A stretch of 43,359 nucleotides of DNA from Bryobacterales bacterium (GTDB lineage Bacteria > Acidobacteriota > Terriglobia > Bryobacterales > Bryobacteraceae): the NCBI GenBank assembly GCA_003164035.1, contig PLRS01000033.1, positions 1-43,359 on the forward strand, read 5' to 3'. The stretch's first letter is position 1, and each line of letters opens with the position of its first letter. Positions 1-7,361 of the stretch are shown here, piece after piece. The position numbers and the translations under genes were made by a program. The notes beneath the pieces were generated by a model. The model searched no databases. It was not told the origin of the DNA and worked only from the letters and a program-made list of their open reading frames with translations.

Positions 1-97
1 TACTGTACGATGCGGGTAGGGGGTGGAAGAGAAGGCTAGGGCTGTAAGTGATTGAAGGGATTGGGCGGAATTTTTTGCTGGGGCTGTGACTGAGAAA

Positions 98-170
98 GGT
101 TTCATCGGTTTCGCGGCCCTAGATGCTGAAGGAGGGCAGGAAGGCTGGAGGCCGCGAAAGCGATGAAACC
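98..170. repeat. Inverted repeat, 21-bp arms
   Basis: Arms at 98-118 and 150-170 match at 20 of 21 positions when one is reverse complemented, separated by 31 bases. It lies 183 bases beyond the end of the minus-strand phosphatase gene. There is no adjoining T-run, so it looks more like a dispersed hairpin element than a simple terminator. Confidence 0.7.
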
Positions 171-300
171 GTGCACTGAGGGAATTGCAACGGCCGCAGG
201 GAGCGCCATCCTGCCCTGAGAATGAACGGCTTGGCGGCCCTGAGGAGCCTGAAAAAACAAATCGCAGGCTGGGCTACTCGACAGAGCAGCATAGCCGCGA

Positions 301-345
301 GCAAAGACACCGGCGACAAAGATCGCCGGCGCTACGAAAGACGAG
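301..345. repeat. REP-like dispersed repeat, copy 1
   Basis: A 45-base unit with a perfect 7-bp stem CCGGCGA/TCGCCGG and a 6-base loop. It matches the copy at 3977-4021 at 42 of 45 positions and resembles 19208-19241. It sits next to the stop codon of the phosphatase gene. Confidence 0.8.
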
Positions 346-352
346 CTTCTAC

Positions 353-2152
353 TTACCGCACCTTGATCACGAACAGCGTCTGGTCGTCGAAGGGCTTGGT
401 GGAGACTTTGTCGAGGTCGGCGAAAATCGCGGTCGCCAGCTCTTCGGTTCCGCCCCTGGAGTGGGCGCGCACCAGTTGCGCGAGGCGCCCTTTTCCGTAT
501 TCGCGGCCGCCCGGGCCCATGTGGTCGGTGATGCCGTCGGAATAGAGCACGATCATGTCTCCGGCGGCGGTCTGCACCGTCACGTCTTCGTAGTCGCGCG
601 TCTCCAGCAAACCCAGCGGGACGCCCTCGGCGCGGATGTTCAGCACCTCGCCATCGCGCGCGATCATGGGCGGCAGGGCACCTGCGTTGGCCATCACCAG
701 CTTTCGCGTTTCCGGGTCCCACAGGATGACGCACAGGGTGACGTAGCGCGCCTCCACCTTGCGTTCGATCAGCGCGTCGTTGAGAGCTTTCAGCAATTCG
801 GCCGGATCGCGGCGCCGCGGCGCCATGCTGCGCAGCAGCCCGCTCACCAGGCCGCCGTACAGCGCCGCCGCCGCGCCTTTGCCGCTGACGTCGCCGAAGG
901 CGATCACCGTTTGCCCGTCCCGGCGCTCGAAAACGTCGTAAATATCGCCCGAAATTTCGCGCGCCGGCCGCAAACGCACGCTGGCTTCCAGCCCTTCGAT
1001 TTCCGGCGACGCATCCGGCAGCAGCACACGCTGCAGCTCGCGCGCCGCCTTCAGGTCGTCTTCCATCGCCCGCTCGCGAGTGGCCAGTTGCTGATACAGG
1101 CGGGCGTTCTCCAGGCTCGACGCTACCTGCGGCGCCAGCAGCGCCAGCGTGCGGACGTGATCGTCGGTGAAATAGCCCACCCGCTCGCTTTCGAGGTCCA
1201 TCACGCCGACCACCCGGTCCTGCACTTGGAGCGGCACGGCCACTTCGGCGCGAATCTCGGGGTGGGAGGAAATGTAGCGCGGATCCTTGGCCGTGTCCTC
1301 CACCCGCACCACCTGCCGCGCTTCGGCCGCGGCACCGGTGATGCCCTTGCCGATCGGGACATTATCGATATTCACCCGCCGGTCGTAGCGGATGCTGAAC
1401 AGGTGCCGGAGCGTTTTGGCATCGGGCTCCACGGCCAGGATGCTGAAAGCGTCGTAATCGATCAGCCCGCGCACCGATTTGGCGATGGTGGCGAGCAGTT
1501 CGTTCAGATCGAGAATCGAGGAGAACTCCCGCGAGATGTCGGCCAGGGTGCGCAAGGTGCGGTTCTGCCGTTCCACCCGGTGGTACAGGCGGGCGTTGTC
1601 GATAGCGACCGCCACCCGCGCTCCGATCAGCCGCAACAGCGCGCGGTCGTATTCCGAATAAGCGTGGAGGCGTGTGGACTGCAGGTCGATGACGCCTACC
1701 AGCTTGTTGCGAACGGTCATGGGTACGGCCAACTCGGTGCGCACCGCGTCCACCGAGCTCAGGTACCGTGGGTCGTTGCGCACGTCGCCCACCAGCACCG
1801 GCTCACGCCGCGCCGCCGCCAGACCGGTGATGCCATCCCCCAGACCGATGACCACGTTGCGCACCACCTCTTCGCGGTGCCCCACCGAGTAGCGGATGCG
1901 CAGGTCCCGCCGCTTCTCGTGGTACAGCAGAATGGCGAACAGGTCGTACGGCAGTACCGTCTTGACGATCTCCGCCACGTTGCCCAGCAGCCGGTCGAGC
2001 TCGAGCGTCTGCGAGGTTGCGGCGGAAACTTCCAGCAGGAAGTCCAGCAGTTCGCTGCGTTCACGAAAACGCACGGCGGCCCGGCGGGCGGGCGGCACGG
2101 CCCGTGCCGGCGCTTTCGGACTCGGCGGATCAGGCAGCGGTCGCCTCGACAA
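353..2152 (-). CDS. GAF-GAF-PP2C (SpoIIE/RsbU-type) serine phosphatase
   Basis: Predicted cytoplasmic sensor phosphatase of 599 aa. Two GAF domains (about residues 30-190 and 205-350) precede a PPM/SpoIIE phosphatase domain (about 385-597). The phosphatase domain shows the metal-binding motifs [15 protein letters not shown] and SDGITD. In this family, GAF sensing controls dephosphorylation of an anti-anti-sigma or STAS partner; no partner is encoded in view. The long start is TTG and overlaps the end of deoC by 23 bases. GTG codons at 2098 or 2074 would remove a proline-rich, low-complexity N-terminus and are equally plausible. The overlap puts it in one transcript with rpiB and deoC, so it may regulate that pathway. 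Family assignment is secure; the target is unknown. Confidence 0.9.
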   Translation of the reverse strand: MSRRPLPDPPSPKAPARAVPPARRAAVRFRERSELLDFLLEVSAATSQTLELDRLLGNVAEIVKTVLPYDLFAILLYHEKRRDLRIRYSVGHREEVVRNVVIGLGDGITGLAAARREPVLVGDVRNDPRYLSSVDAVRTELAVPMTVRNKLVGVIDLQSTRLHAYSEYDRALLRLIGARVAVAIDNARLYHRVERQNRTLRTLADISREFSSILDLNELLATIAKSVRGLIDYDAFSILAVEPDAKTLRHLFSIRYDRRVNIDNVPIGKGITGAAAEARQVVRVEDTAKDPRYISSHPEIRAEVAVPLQVQDRVVGVMDLESERVGYFTDDHVRTLALLAPQVASSLENARLYQQLATRERAMEDDLKAARELQRVLLPDASPEIEGLEASVRLRPAREISGDIYDVFERRDGQTVIAFGDVSGKGAAAALYGGLVSGLLRSMAPRRRDPAELLKALNDALIERKVEARYVTLCVILWDPETRKLVMANAGALPPMIARDGEVLNIRAEGVPLGLLETRDYEDVTVQTAAGDMIVLYSDGITDHMGPGGREYGKGRLAQLVRAHSRGGTEELATAIFADLDKVSTKPFDDQTLFVIKVR

Positions 2153-3026
2153 TCTTGACGCTGGCGCTGGCCCCGATCCGCGTCGCCCCCGCCGCCGTCA
2201 TGGCTTCCAGGTCCGCCAGCGTGCGAATGCCGCCGGCGGCTTTCACCCCCATCGAGGGACCCACCACGCTGCGCATCAGCGCCACGTCGTGTACGGTGGC
2301 GCCGCTCTTGTTGAAACCGGTGGAAGTCTTCACGAAATCCGCCCCCGCCAGTTTGGCCAAAGTCGAGGCCACCACCTTCTGCGGATCGTCCAGCAGCGCG
2401 GTCTCCAGAATCACTTTCACGATCGCCCCCGCCCGGTGCGACACCTCCACTACCGCGCGAATATCCCGCTCCACCGCCAGGCGATCGCCGGAGCGTAGCG
2501 CGCCCACGTTGATCACCATGTCGATTTCCTGTGCCCCGGCGCGCACCGCCGCGGCAGCCTCCGCCACCTTGGCTTCGGTGGAAGTGGCGCCCAGCGGAAA
2601 CCCCACCACGGTACACACTTTGACCGCGCTGCCGGCCAGTTCATTCCGCACCAGCGGCACCCAGTACGGATTGACGCACACGCTGGCGAAACCGTATTGC
2701 CGCGCTTCCCGGCAAACTTTCAGAAGATCGGCGCGGGTGGCTTCCGGCTTCAAAATGGTGTGATCGATGACGCCGGCAATGGCCGGATCGATCCTGGTCA
2801 GCCGTTCGCTGGCCGAAACCCGCTCGGCCCCGGCCGAGAGTATCTGCCTGGTATTGGCAGCGCAGGTTTGGGCGCAGCGCTGTACACACCCCGGGCAGAC
2901 CTCGTTCGGAAGGTTGAGCCCTTCCCCCTTGCCGGCTGGCGCGCTCCTGGTGGTGCCGCCCGGAACGCGCGCCAGAACCTCTTCCGCGATTTGTGCGACC
3001 AGCCCGTCCAGTTCCGCTTCTGTCAC
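2130..3026 (-). CDS. deoC: Deoxyribose-phosphate aldolase with microcompartment-type N-terminal extension
   Basis: Class I aldolase that cleaves 2-deoxyribose 5-phosphate to glyceraldehyde 3-phosphate and acetaldehyde. The catalytic core starts near residue 80 ([12 protein letters not shown]). It has the Schiff-base lysine in DFVKTSTGF (about Lys233) and a second lysine in GVKAAGG (about Lys262). At 298 aa it is longer than the usual 215-260 aa. The extra N-terminus has two parts. An amphipathic helix (residues 1-21, [20 protein letters not shown]) resembles the encapsulation peptides of microcompartment enzymes. A cysteine cluster C44-x2-C47-x3-C51-x3-C55 could bind metal or Fe-S. The start is GTG, overlapping the rpiB stop (GTGA). 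The encapsulation role is inferred; the enzyme family is certain. Confidence 0.93.
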   Translation of the reverse strand: MTEAELDGLVAQIAEEVLARVPGGTTRSAPAGKGEGLNLPNEVCPGCVQRCAQTCAANTRQILSAGAERVSASERLTRIDPAIAGVIDHTILKPEATRADLLKVCREARQYGFASVCVNPYWVPLVRNELAGSAVKVCTVVGFPLGATSTEAKVAEAAAAVRAGAQEIDMVINVGALRSGDRLAVERDIRAVVEVSHRAGAIVKVILETALLDDPQKVVASTLAKLAGADFVKTSTGFNKSGATVHDVALMRSVVGPSMGVKAAGGIRTLADLEAMTAAGATRIGASASVKIVEATAA

Positions 3027-3652
3027 CGGGTAACCTTCTTGGAAATCAGATATTCGCGCTCGATGGCCATGATTTTGTCGACCCGCGCCTGGTGGCGTCC
3101 GCCCGCGAACGGCGTGCCCAGCCAGGTGCGCACGACCTCCTCCGCCTGGGTCTCGGTCAGAAGCCGCCCGCCGAGCGTAAGTATATTAGAATCATTATGT
3201 TCACGGCTATTACGGGCGGAAGCCCTATCATAGCATAGGGCCGCCCGAATACCCGGCACTTTGTTCGCCGCCATGCATGATCCAATTCCCGCGCCATCGA
3301 TCATGATGCCTCGGGTAGCCACTCCTTCCACCACCGATTGTGCAACTTTGTGCGCAATATCGGGATAATCGGCCGGTTTCTCGTCGAACGCGCCCACATC
3401 CCGCAGGGTCAGGCCGAGGCTTTCGATCACCGGCTTGAGCGTTTCTTTGAGGCGAAACCCGCCATGGTCCGCGCCGATGGCGATGGTCTGTTCCGGTGTA
3501 GTGAACCGGCTGAGATCCTCTTCGCGTACTTCGAGGATGCGCACCCCGCGCACCGCAGCCAGTTCGCTCGCCGACGCCGTCACGATCGAGCCTGGCGGAA
3601 TCCGCAGATCCCCCGCCGCCGGAATGTCCTGCGCCGTGATAACCCGTTTCAT
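3023..3652 (-). CDS. rpiB: RpiB/LacAB-type sugar-phosphate isomerase with EutQ-like N-terminal segment
   Basis: Predicted ribose-5-phosphate isomerase B-family enzyme, 209 aa. The isomerase domain begins about residue 56 ([13 protein letters not shown]) and holds the phosphate-binding [10 protein letters not shown] segment. I start it at the ATG at 3652, where similarity begins; the frame is open further upstream, but that part looks like translated intergenic DNA. Residues 1-45 ([10 protein letters not shown]...[15 protein letters not shown]) resemble the N-terminus of EutQ and of other microcompartment-associated proteins. The catalytic base of E. coli-type RpiB, the Cys of CGTGIG, is Asp119 here (DGAGIGSC). 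It is the first gene of the rpiB-deoC-phosphatase operon. The substrate could be ribose 5-phosphate or another aldose phosphate. Confidence 0.88.
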   Translation of the reverse strand: MKRVITAQDIPAAGDLRIPPGSIVTASASELAAVRGVRILEVREEDLSRFTTPEQTIAIGADHGGFRLKETLKPVIESLGLTLRDVGAFDEKPADYPDIAHKVAQSVVEGVATRGIMIDGAGIGSCMAANKVPGIRAALCYDRASARNSREHNDSNILTLGGRLLTETQAEEVVRTWLGTPFAGGRHQARVDKIMAIEREYLISKKVTR

Positions 3653-3787
3653 AGAAGGCGAAGGTCTATTGTAATTGGTGGCGCAAGGGGGAACGGGCCA
3701 CTTTGCACGGTCCGGTTGACGCAGAGAGGCACGGCGAGGTAGGGTGGGGGGACAATAGGGAAGGACAACTGCCTTGGAGGGGCGCCC

Positions 3788-4063
3788 ATGACGATTGACC
3801 TGAAACCCGAACAGCAGCGAGCCATCGACCTGGCTGTCCGGTCCGGTGCGTATCAGAACCCCGGGGAGGTCCTCGACCAGGCCTTTGCGATCATCCGCGA
3901 GCAACTCGATCTTGAAGACTGGATGCTCGAACAGCGCGAGTCTAACGCTGCCCATATCGAGAAAGGCTTTGCTCAAGCAGAGACACCGGCGACGGAGATC
4001 GCCGGCGCTACGAAAGACGAGAACGCCGGCGGATATTTCCTACAGATTAAACATCCGCAATAA
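3788..4063 (+). CDS. Orphan ParD-like antitoxin with repeat-derived C-terminus
   Basis: A 91-aa protein whose first ~60 residues match the short ParD/CopG-like antitoxin type (MTIDLKPEQQRAIDLAVRSG...EVLDQAFAIIREQ). A GGAGGGG ribosome site lies 6 bases before the ATG. From about residue 64 the sequence is encoded by a copy of the dispersed 45-base palindrome (3977-4021), so the natural toxin-binding C-terminus has probably been replaced. No ParE toxin follows; the next gene is an RNase T2. It is therefore likely a remnant of a toxin-antitoxin pair. It may still bind DNA, but that is inference. Confidence 0.75.
   Translation: MTIDLKPEQQRAIDLAVRSGAYQNPGEVLDQAFAIIREQLDLEDWMLEQRESNAAHIEKGFAQAETPATEIAGATKDENAGGYFLQIKHPQ
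3977..4021. repeat. REP-like dispersed repeat, copy 2 (inside antitoxin gene)
   Basis: Differs from the 301-345 copy at 3 of 45 positions, with the same stem CCGGCGA/TCGCCGG. It is read in frame as the tail of the ParD-like gene, giving residues such as ETPATEIAGATKDE. Confidence 0.8.
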
Positions 4064-4101
4064 TTACGCCCCGCTATCGGTTTTGCGGTACTCTGTTCGA
4101 A

Positions 4102-4746
4102 ATGCTCCTGTTGAGCGGATTCTCCGCGCTGTTGTTTCTCTGGCTGACGGTGGCCGCTGCCGTTGCCGAAGCACAGACCGGCGGTTTCGATTACTACCTG
4201 CTCTCACTTTCCTACGCTCCCAACTTCTGCGCCCAGCCGGGCAACTACAAAGAGCCCCGCGAGTGCGGCACGGGGCGGCGGGTGGGCTTCCTGGTACACG
4301 GACTGTGGCCGGAGTCCAATGCCGGCCGGGGTCCGAGCAAATGCGCGCCGGCGCAGCCGGTGGGCGAGCCGCTGGTGCGCACGATGCTGCGCTACTTTCC
4401 CGGGGAAGCCATGATCCAGCACGAATGGGCCGCCCACGGGACGTGCTCCGGGCTGAGCCAGGCCGATTATTTCGCCGCCGTGCGCAAGGCCCGGGACGCG
4501 GTGGCGATACCCCCCGCCCTGACGGCGCCGGCCAGCGCGGTGAAACTCGCGCCGGACGAGCTGGTGACGGCGTTCACCTCAGCCAATCCGTCGTTTCCCA
4601 GGGGCGCGTTCGCGCTTTCCTGCTACCGCGACGGCGAATTGCAGGAAGCCAGGGTGTGCTTCGACAGGAACCTCTCGCCCCGGCCTTGCGGCAACGGCAC
4701 CGGGCTTTGCCGCGCGCGCGTGGCGACCCTGCTGCCGGTGAATTGA
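4102..4746 (+). CDS. Secreted ribonuclease T2 family protein
   Basis: Endoribonuclease of the T2 family, which cleaves single-stranded RNA through a 2',3'-cyclic phosphate. A hydrophobic signal peptide (residues 1-24, ending AEAQ) indicates export to the periplasm or outside. Both catalytic segments are present: FLVHGLWPES (His66) and HEWAAHGTC (His107, Glu108, His112). Paired cysteines suggest the usual disulfides. The length, 214 aa, is normal for bacterial members. It stands alone between the orphan antitoxin and the ATP-grasp gene, and probably serves phosphate or nucleotide scavenging. Confidence in the family is high. Confidence 0.94.
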   Translation: MLLLSGFSALLFLWLTVAAAVAEAQTGGFDYYLLSLSYAPNFCAQPGNYKEPRECGTGRRVGFLVHGLWPESNAGRGPSKCAPAQPVGEPLVRTMLRYFPGEAMIQHEWAAHGTCSGLSQADYFAAVRKARDAVAIPPALTAPASAVKLAPDELVTAFTSANPSFPRGAFALSCYRDGELQEARVCFDRNLSPRPCGNGTGLCRARVATLLPVN

Positions 4747-4858
4747 AAACGCGAATCCGCCCCATAAAAATTTCCATCCGGCGGCTCAGACAAGCCACGG
4801 TACAATTGGCGCAGCCCACGCTAAGAATAGGGCCAAATTCGGGCCGGGGGACTAGTGG

Positions 4859-6331
4859 ATGCGGTTTTCGTCTTACCAGACTGATGGTTTTTACGACGAA
4901 ATGTTCGAGGCCGACGGCCATCCCCGGCCGCACGTCCGCCTGCTGGTCGAAATCATCGAGTCGCTATCGGATGGCGCGCTGCTTCGCTACAAGCACGCCG
5001 CCGAACGCCTGCTGCTGCAGATGGGGATTACCTTCAACGTTTATGGCGATTCGGCCGGCGCCGAGCGCATCTTCCCCTTCGACCTGGTGCCGCGCATTAT
5101 TCCCGCCGCCGAATGGAGCGTGATCGAAGCCGGATTGCAGCAGCGCATTCACGCCCTCAACGCCTTTATCGACGACATTTACCACGAGCAGAAGATCTTG
5201 AAGGACGGGATCATTCCGAGCGAAGTGATTCTCTCCGCCGTTTCCTACCGTAAGCAGTGCCAGGGGCTGAATCCGCCCTGGCGCGTCTGGTGCCACATCA
5301 CCGGCACGGACCTGGTGCGCGACCGCGACGGCCGCTACTACGTGCTGGAGGACAATCTGCGCGTGCCTTCCGGGGTCTCCTACGTGCTCGAGAACCGCGA
5401 AGTGCTGAAGCGGATTTTTCCCGGCGTGTTCGAGGGCCTGTCGGTGCGTCCGGTGAACGAGTACCCCAGCCGGCTGCTGGAGATGCTGGAATCGCTGGCT
5501 CCGGATGGCGCCGCCGAGCCGCGGGTGGTGGTGCTCACCCCCGGCATCTATAATTCGGCTTACTTCGAGCACAGCTTCCTGGCGCAGCAGATGGGCGTGC
5601 AGTTGGTGGAGGGGCGCGACCTGGTGGTTTCCGGCGGCGAGGTTTTCATGCGGACCACCAAAGGCCTGGAACGGGTAGACGTGATCTACCGGCGGGTGGA
5701 CGACGATTTTCTCGATCCCGAAGCTTTCCGGGCCGATTCGCTGCTGGGCGTTCCCGGCTTGCTGGCTGCCTACCGCGCCGGTCGCGTGGCCCTGGCCAAC
5801 GCCCCCGGCAACGGCGTGGCGGACGACAAAGTGGTCTACGCCTACGTGCCGGAAATGATCAAGTACTATGAGGGCCGCGACCCCATTCTGCCCAACGTGC
5901 CGACCTACCTGTGCTGGCGCGACCAGGACCGCGCTTACGTGCTCGATCACCTGGCTGAATTGGTGGTGAAAACCGCCAATGAATCGGGCGGTTACGGCAT
6001 GCTGGTCGGCCCTCACTCCACCGCCTCCGAGCGCACCGAATTCGCCGGCCGCATCCGCGCCAACCCGCGTAACTACATTGCCCAGCCAACCCTGGCTCTT
6101 TCCCGCGCACCCACCGTGGTGGACGATCATTTCGAGGGCCGGCACGTGGACCTGCGCCCCTACGTGCTTTGCGGCAAGGAGATCTACGTGCTGCCCGGCG
6201 GCCTTACGCGGGTGGCCATGCGCAAGGGATCCCTGGTGGTGAATTCCTCCCAGGGGGGTGGGAGCAAGGATACCTGGGTGCTGGCGCCGGGCCAGACCCA
6301 GAGCCAATCGCAATCGCAGTCGCAAAGCTGA
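4859..6331 (+). CDS. Circularly permuted ATP-grasp protein (DUF404/DUF407)
   Basis: A 490-aa predicted ATP-dependent peptide-bond-forming (carboxylate-amine ligase) enzyme. It has the DUF404-DUF407 arrangement: [15 protein letters not shown] at the N-terminus, the segment [20 protein letters not shown] near residues 145-165, and [17 protein letters not shown] near 370. The last dozen residues are a QSQS repeat built from near-identical six-base units, which may be slippage-prone. The next gene, 18 bases downstream, is its usual partner, an alpha-E protein. In other genomes the pair travels with transglutaminase and Anbu proteasome-like genes, which are absent here. The substrate is unknown. 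Confidence 0.92.
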   Translation: MRFSSYQTDGFYDEMFEADGHPRPHVRLLVEIIESLSDGALLRYKHAAERLLLQMGITFNVYGDSAGAERIFPFDLVPRIIPAAEWSVIEAGLQQRIHALNAFIDDIYHEQKILKDGIIPSEVILSAVSYRKQCQGLNPPWRVWCHITGTDLVRDRDGRYYVLEDNLRVPSGVSYVLENREVLKRIFPGVFEGLSVRPVNEYPSRLLEMLESLAPDGAAEPRVVVLTPGIYNSAYFEHSFLAQQMGVQLVEGRDLVVSGGEVFMRTTKGLERVDVIYRRVDDDFLDPEAFRADSLLGVPGLLAAYRAGRVALANAPGNGVADDKVVYAYVPEMIKYYEGRDPILPNVPTYLCWRDQDRAYVLDHLAELVVKTANESGGYGMLVGPHSTASERTEFAGRIRANPRNYIAQPTLALSRAPTVVDDHFEGRHVDLRPYVLCGKEIYVLPGGLTRVAMRKGSLVVNSSQGGGSKDTWVLAPGQTQSQSQSQSQS

Positions 6332-6349
6332 CGCCGAACCGAAACCGCC

Positions 6350-7339
6350 ATGAACGCCGCCCCTAAGAGACCGTTACTCAGCCGCGTCGCCGACGCTGTG
6401 TACTGGATGGCACGCTACATCGAGCGCGCCGAAAACGTGGCCCGCTTTATCGACGTCAATCACAACCTGATGCTCGACCTGCCGCGCGGCTCCTCGGACC
6501 AGTGGCAGCCCATCGTCGATATCACCGGCGACCGCGCCATTTTTCAGGAACGCGGCGGCGCCGCCACCCAGGAAAACGTGGTTCGCTTCCTGGCCTTCGA
6601 GCCCGAGTACCCCAACTCGATCTACTCCTGCATCGTCGCCGCCCGCGAAAACGCCCGCTCGGTGCGCGAGACCATTTCCTCGGAAATGTGGGAGCAGATC
6701 AACAGCATGTACCTGCTGGTCACCGCCCAAACCCGCAAAGGCCTGCCCGAGGTGCTGCCCGAATTCTGCCGCCAGATCCGCATGGCCTGCCACCTGTTCC
6801 ATGGCATCGCCCAGGACACGATGAGCCACAATGAGGCCTGGTACTTCCTCCAGTTGGGCCGCCGCCTGGAGCGCGCCGACAAAACCAGCCGCATGCTCGA
6901 CGTCAAGTACTTCATCCTGCTGCCTTCGGTGACCGACGTCGGCACCCCCTACGACGAGGTGCAGTGGACCGCGCTGCTCAAGTCCGTCACCGGCTTCGAG
7001 ATGTACCGCAAAAAGTTCGGCCGCATTTCGCCCGACAAGATCGCGGAGTTTCTCCTGCTCGATGGCGAGTTTCCGCGCGCTGTCCGCTACTCGCTGGTGC
7101 TGGCCGACGAGGCCCTCCATGCCATCACCGGAACGTCGCGCGGGTACTTTTCCTGCCAGTCCGAACAGCGCCTGGGCCTGCTGCGCTCCGAACTCGATTA
7201 TGCGCAGGTGGAAGCCATCCTGGGCGGCGGCCTGCACGAGTTCCTCGATTCCCTGCAAACCAAGATGAATGCCATCGACGAGTGCATCAGGGAAGACTTC
7301 TTCGCTCAACACGCCGCGCCGGCCAGGGCCGGAGCTTGA
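6350..7339 (+). CDS. Alpha-E domain protein (DUF403)
   Basis: A 329-aa all-helical protein of the alpha-E family. It begins with the characteristic segment LSRVADAVYWMARYIERAENVARF and keeps family blocks such as HNEAWYFLQLGRRLERADKTSRMLDVKYF. It follows the ATP-grasp gene by 18 bases in the same direction, forming the conserved two-gene unit predicted to make or modify a peptide. No catalytic motif is recognised in this family, and its biochemical role is not established. Confidence 0.92.
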   Translation: MNAAPKRPLLSRVADAVYWMARYIERAENVARFIDVNHNLMLDLPRGSSDQWQPIVDITGDRAIFQERGGAATQENVVRFLAFEPEYPNSIYSCIVAARENARSVRETISSEMWEQINSMYLLVTAQTRKGLPEVLPEFCRQIRMACHLFHGIAQDTMSHNEAWYFLQLGRRLERADKTSRMLDVKYFILLPSVTDVGTPYDEVQWTALLKSVTGFEMYRKKFGRISPDKIAEFLLLDGEFPRAVRYSLVLADEALHAITGTSRGYFSCQSEQRLGLLRSELDYAQVEAILGGGLHEFLDSLQTKMNAIDECIREDFFAQHAAPARAGA

Positions 7340-7361
7340 GGGGTTACAGTACAATCCAGTT

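Larger units (their letters stand above)
1..352. other. Intergenic stretch downstream of the PP2C gene
   Basis: I see no convincing gene here. Short frames in this stretch lack family resemblance and look like by-products of GC-rich DNA. It holds a 21-bp-arm inverted repeat (98-170) and one copy of a dispersed 45-base palindromic repeat (301-345) that begins just beyond the stop codon of the phosphatase gene. Confidence 0.6.

Noticed and set aside
185-2158. Long plus-strand frame opposite the GAF/PP2C gene
   Set aside because: Low-complexity His/Gln/Arg-rich translation, shadow of the phosphatase gene.
3653-3976. Longer rpiB start with 108 extra residues
   Set aside because: The extra part has no similarity and would run across the intergenic region and into the start of the divergent antitoxin gene.
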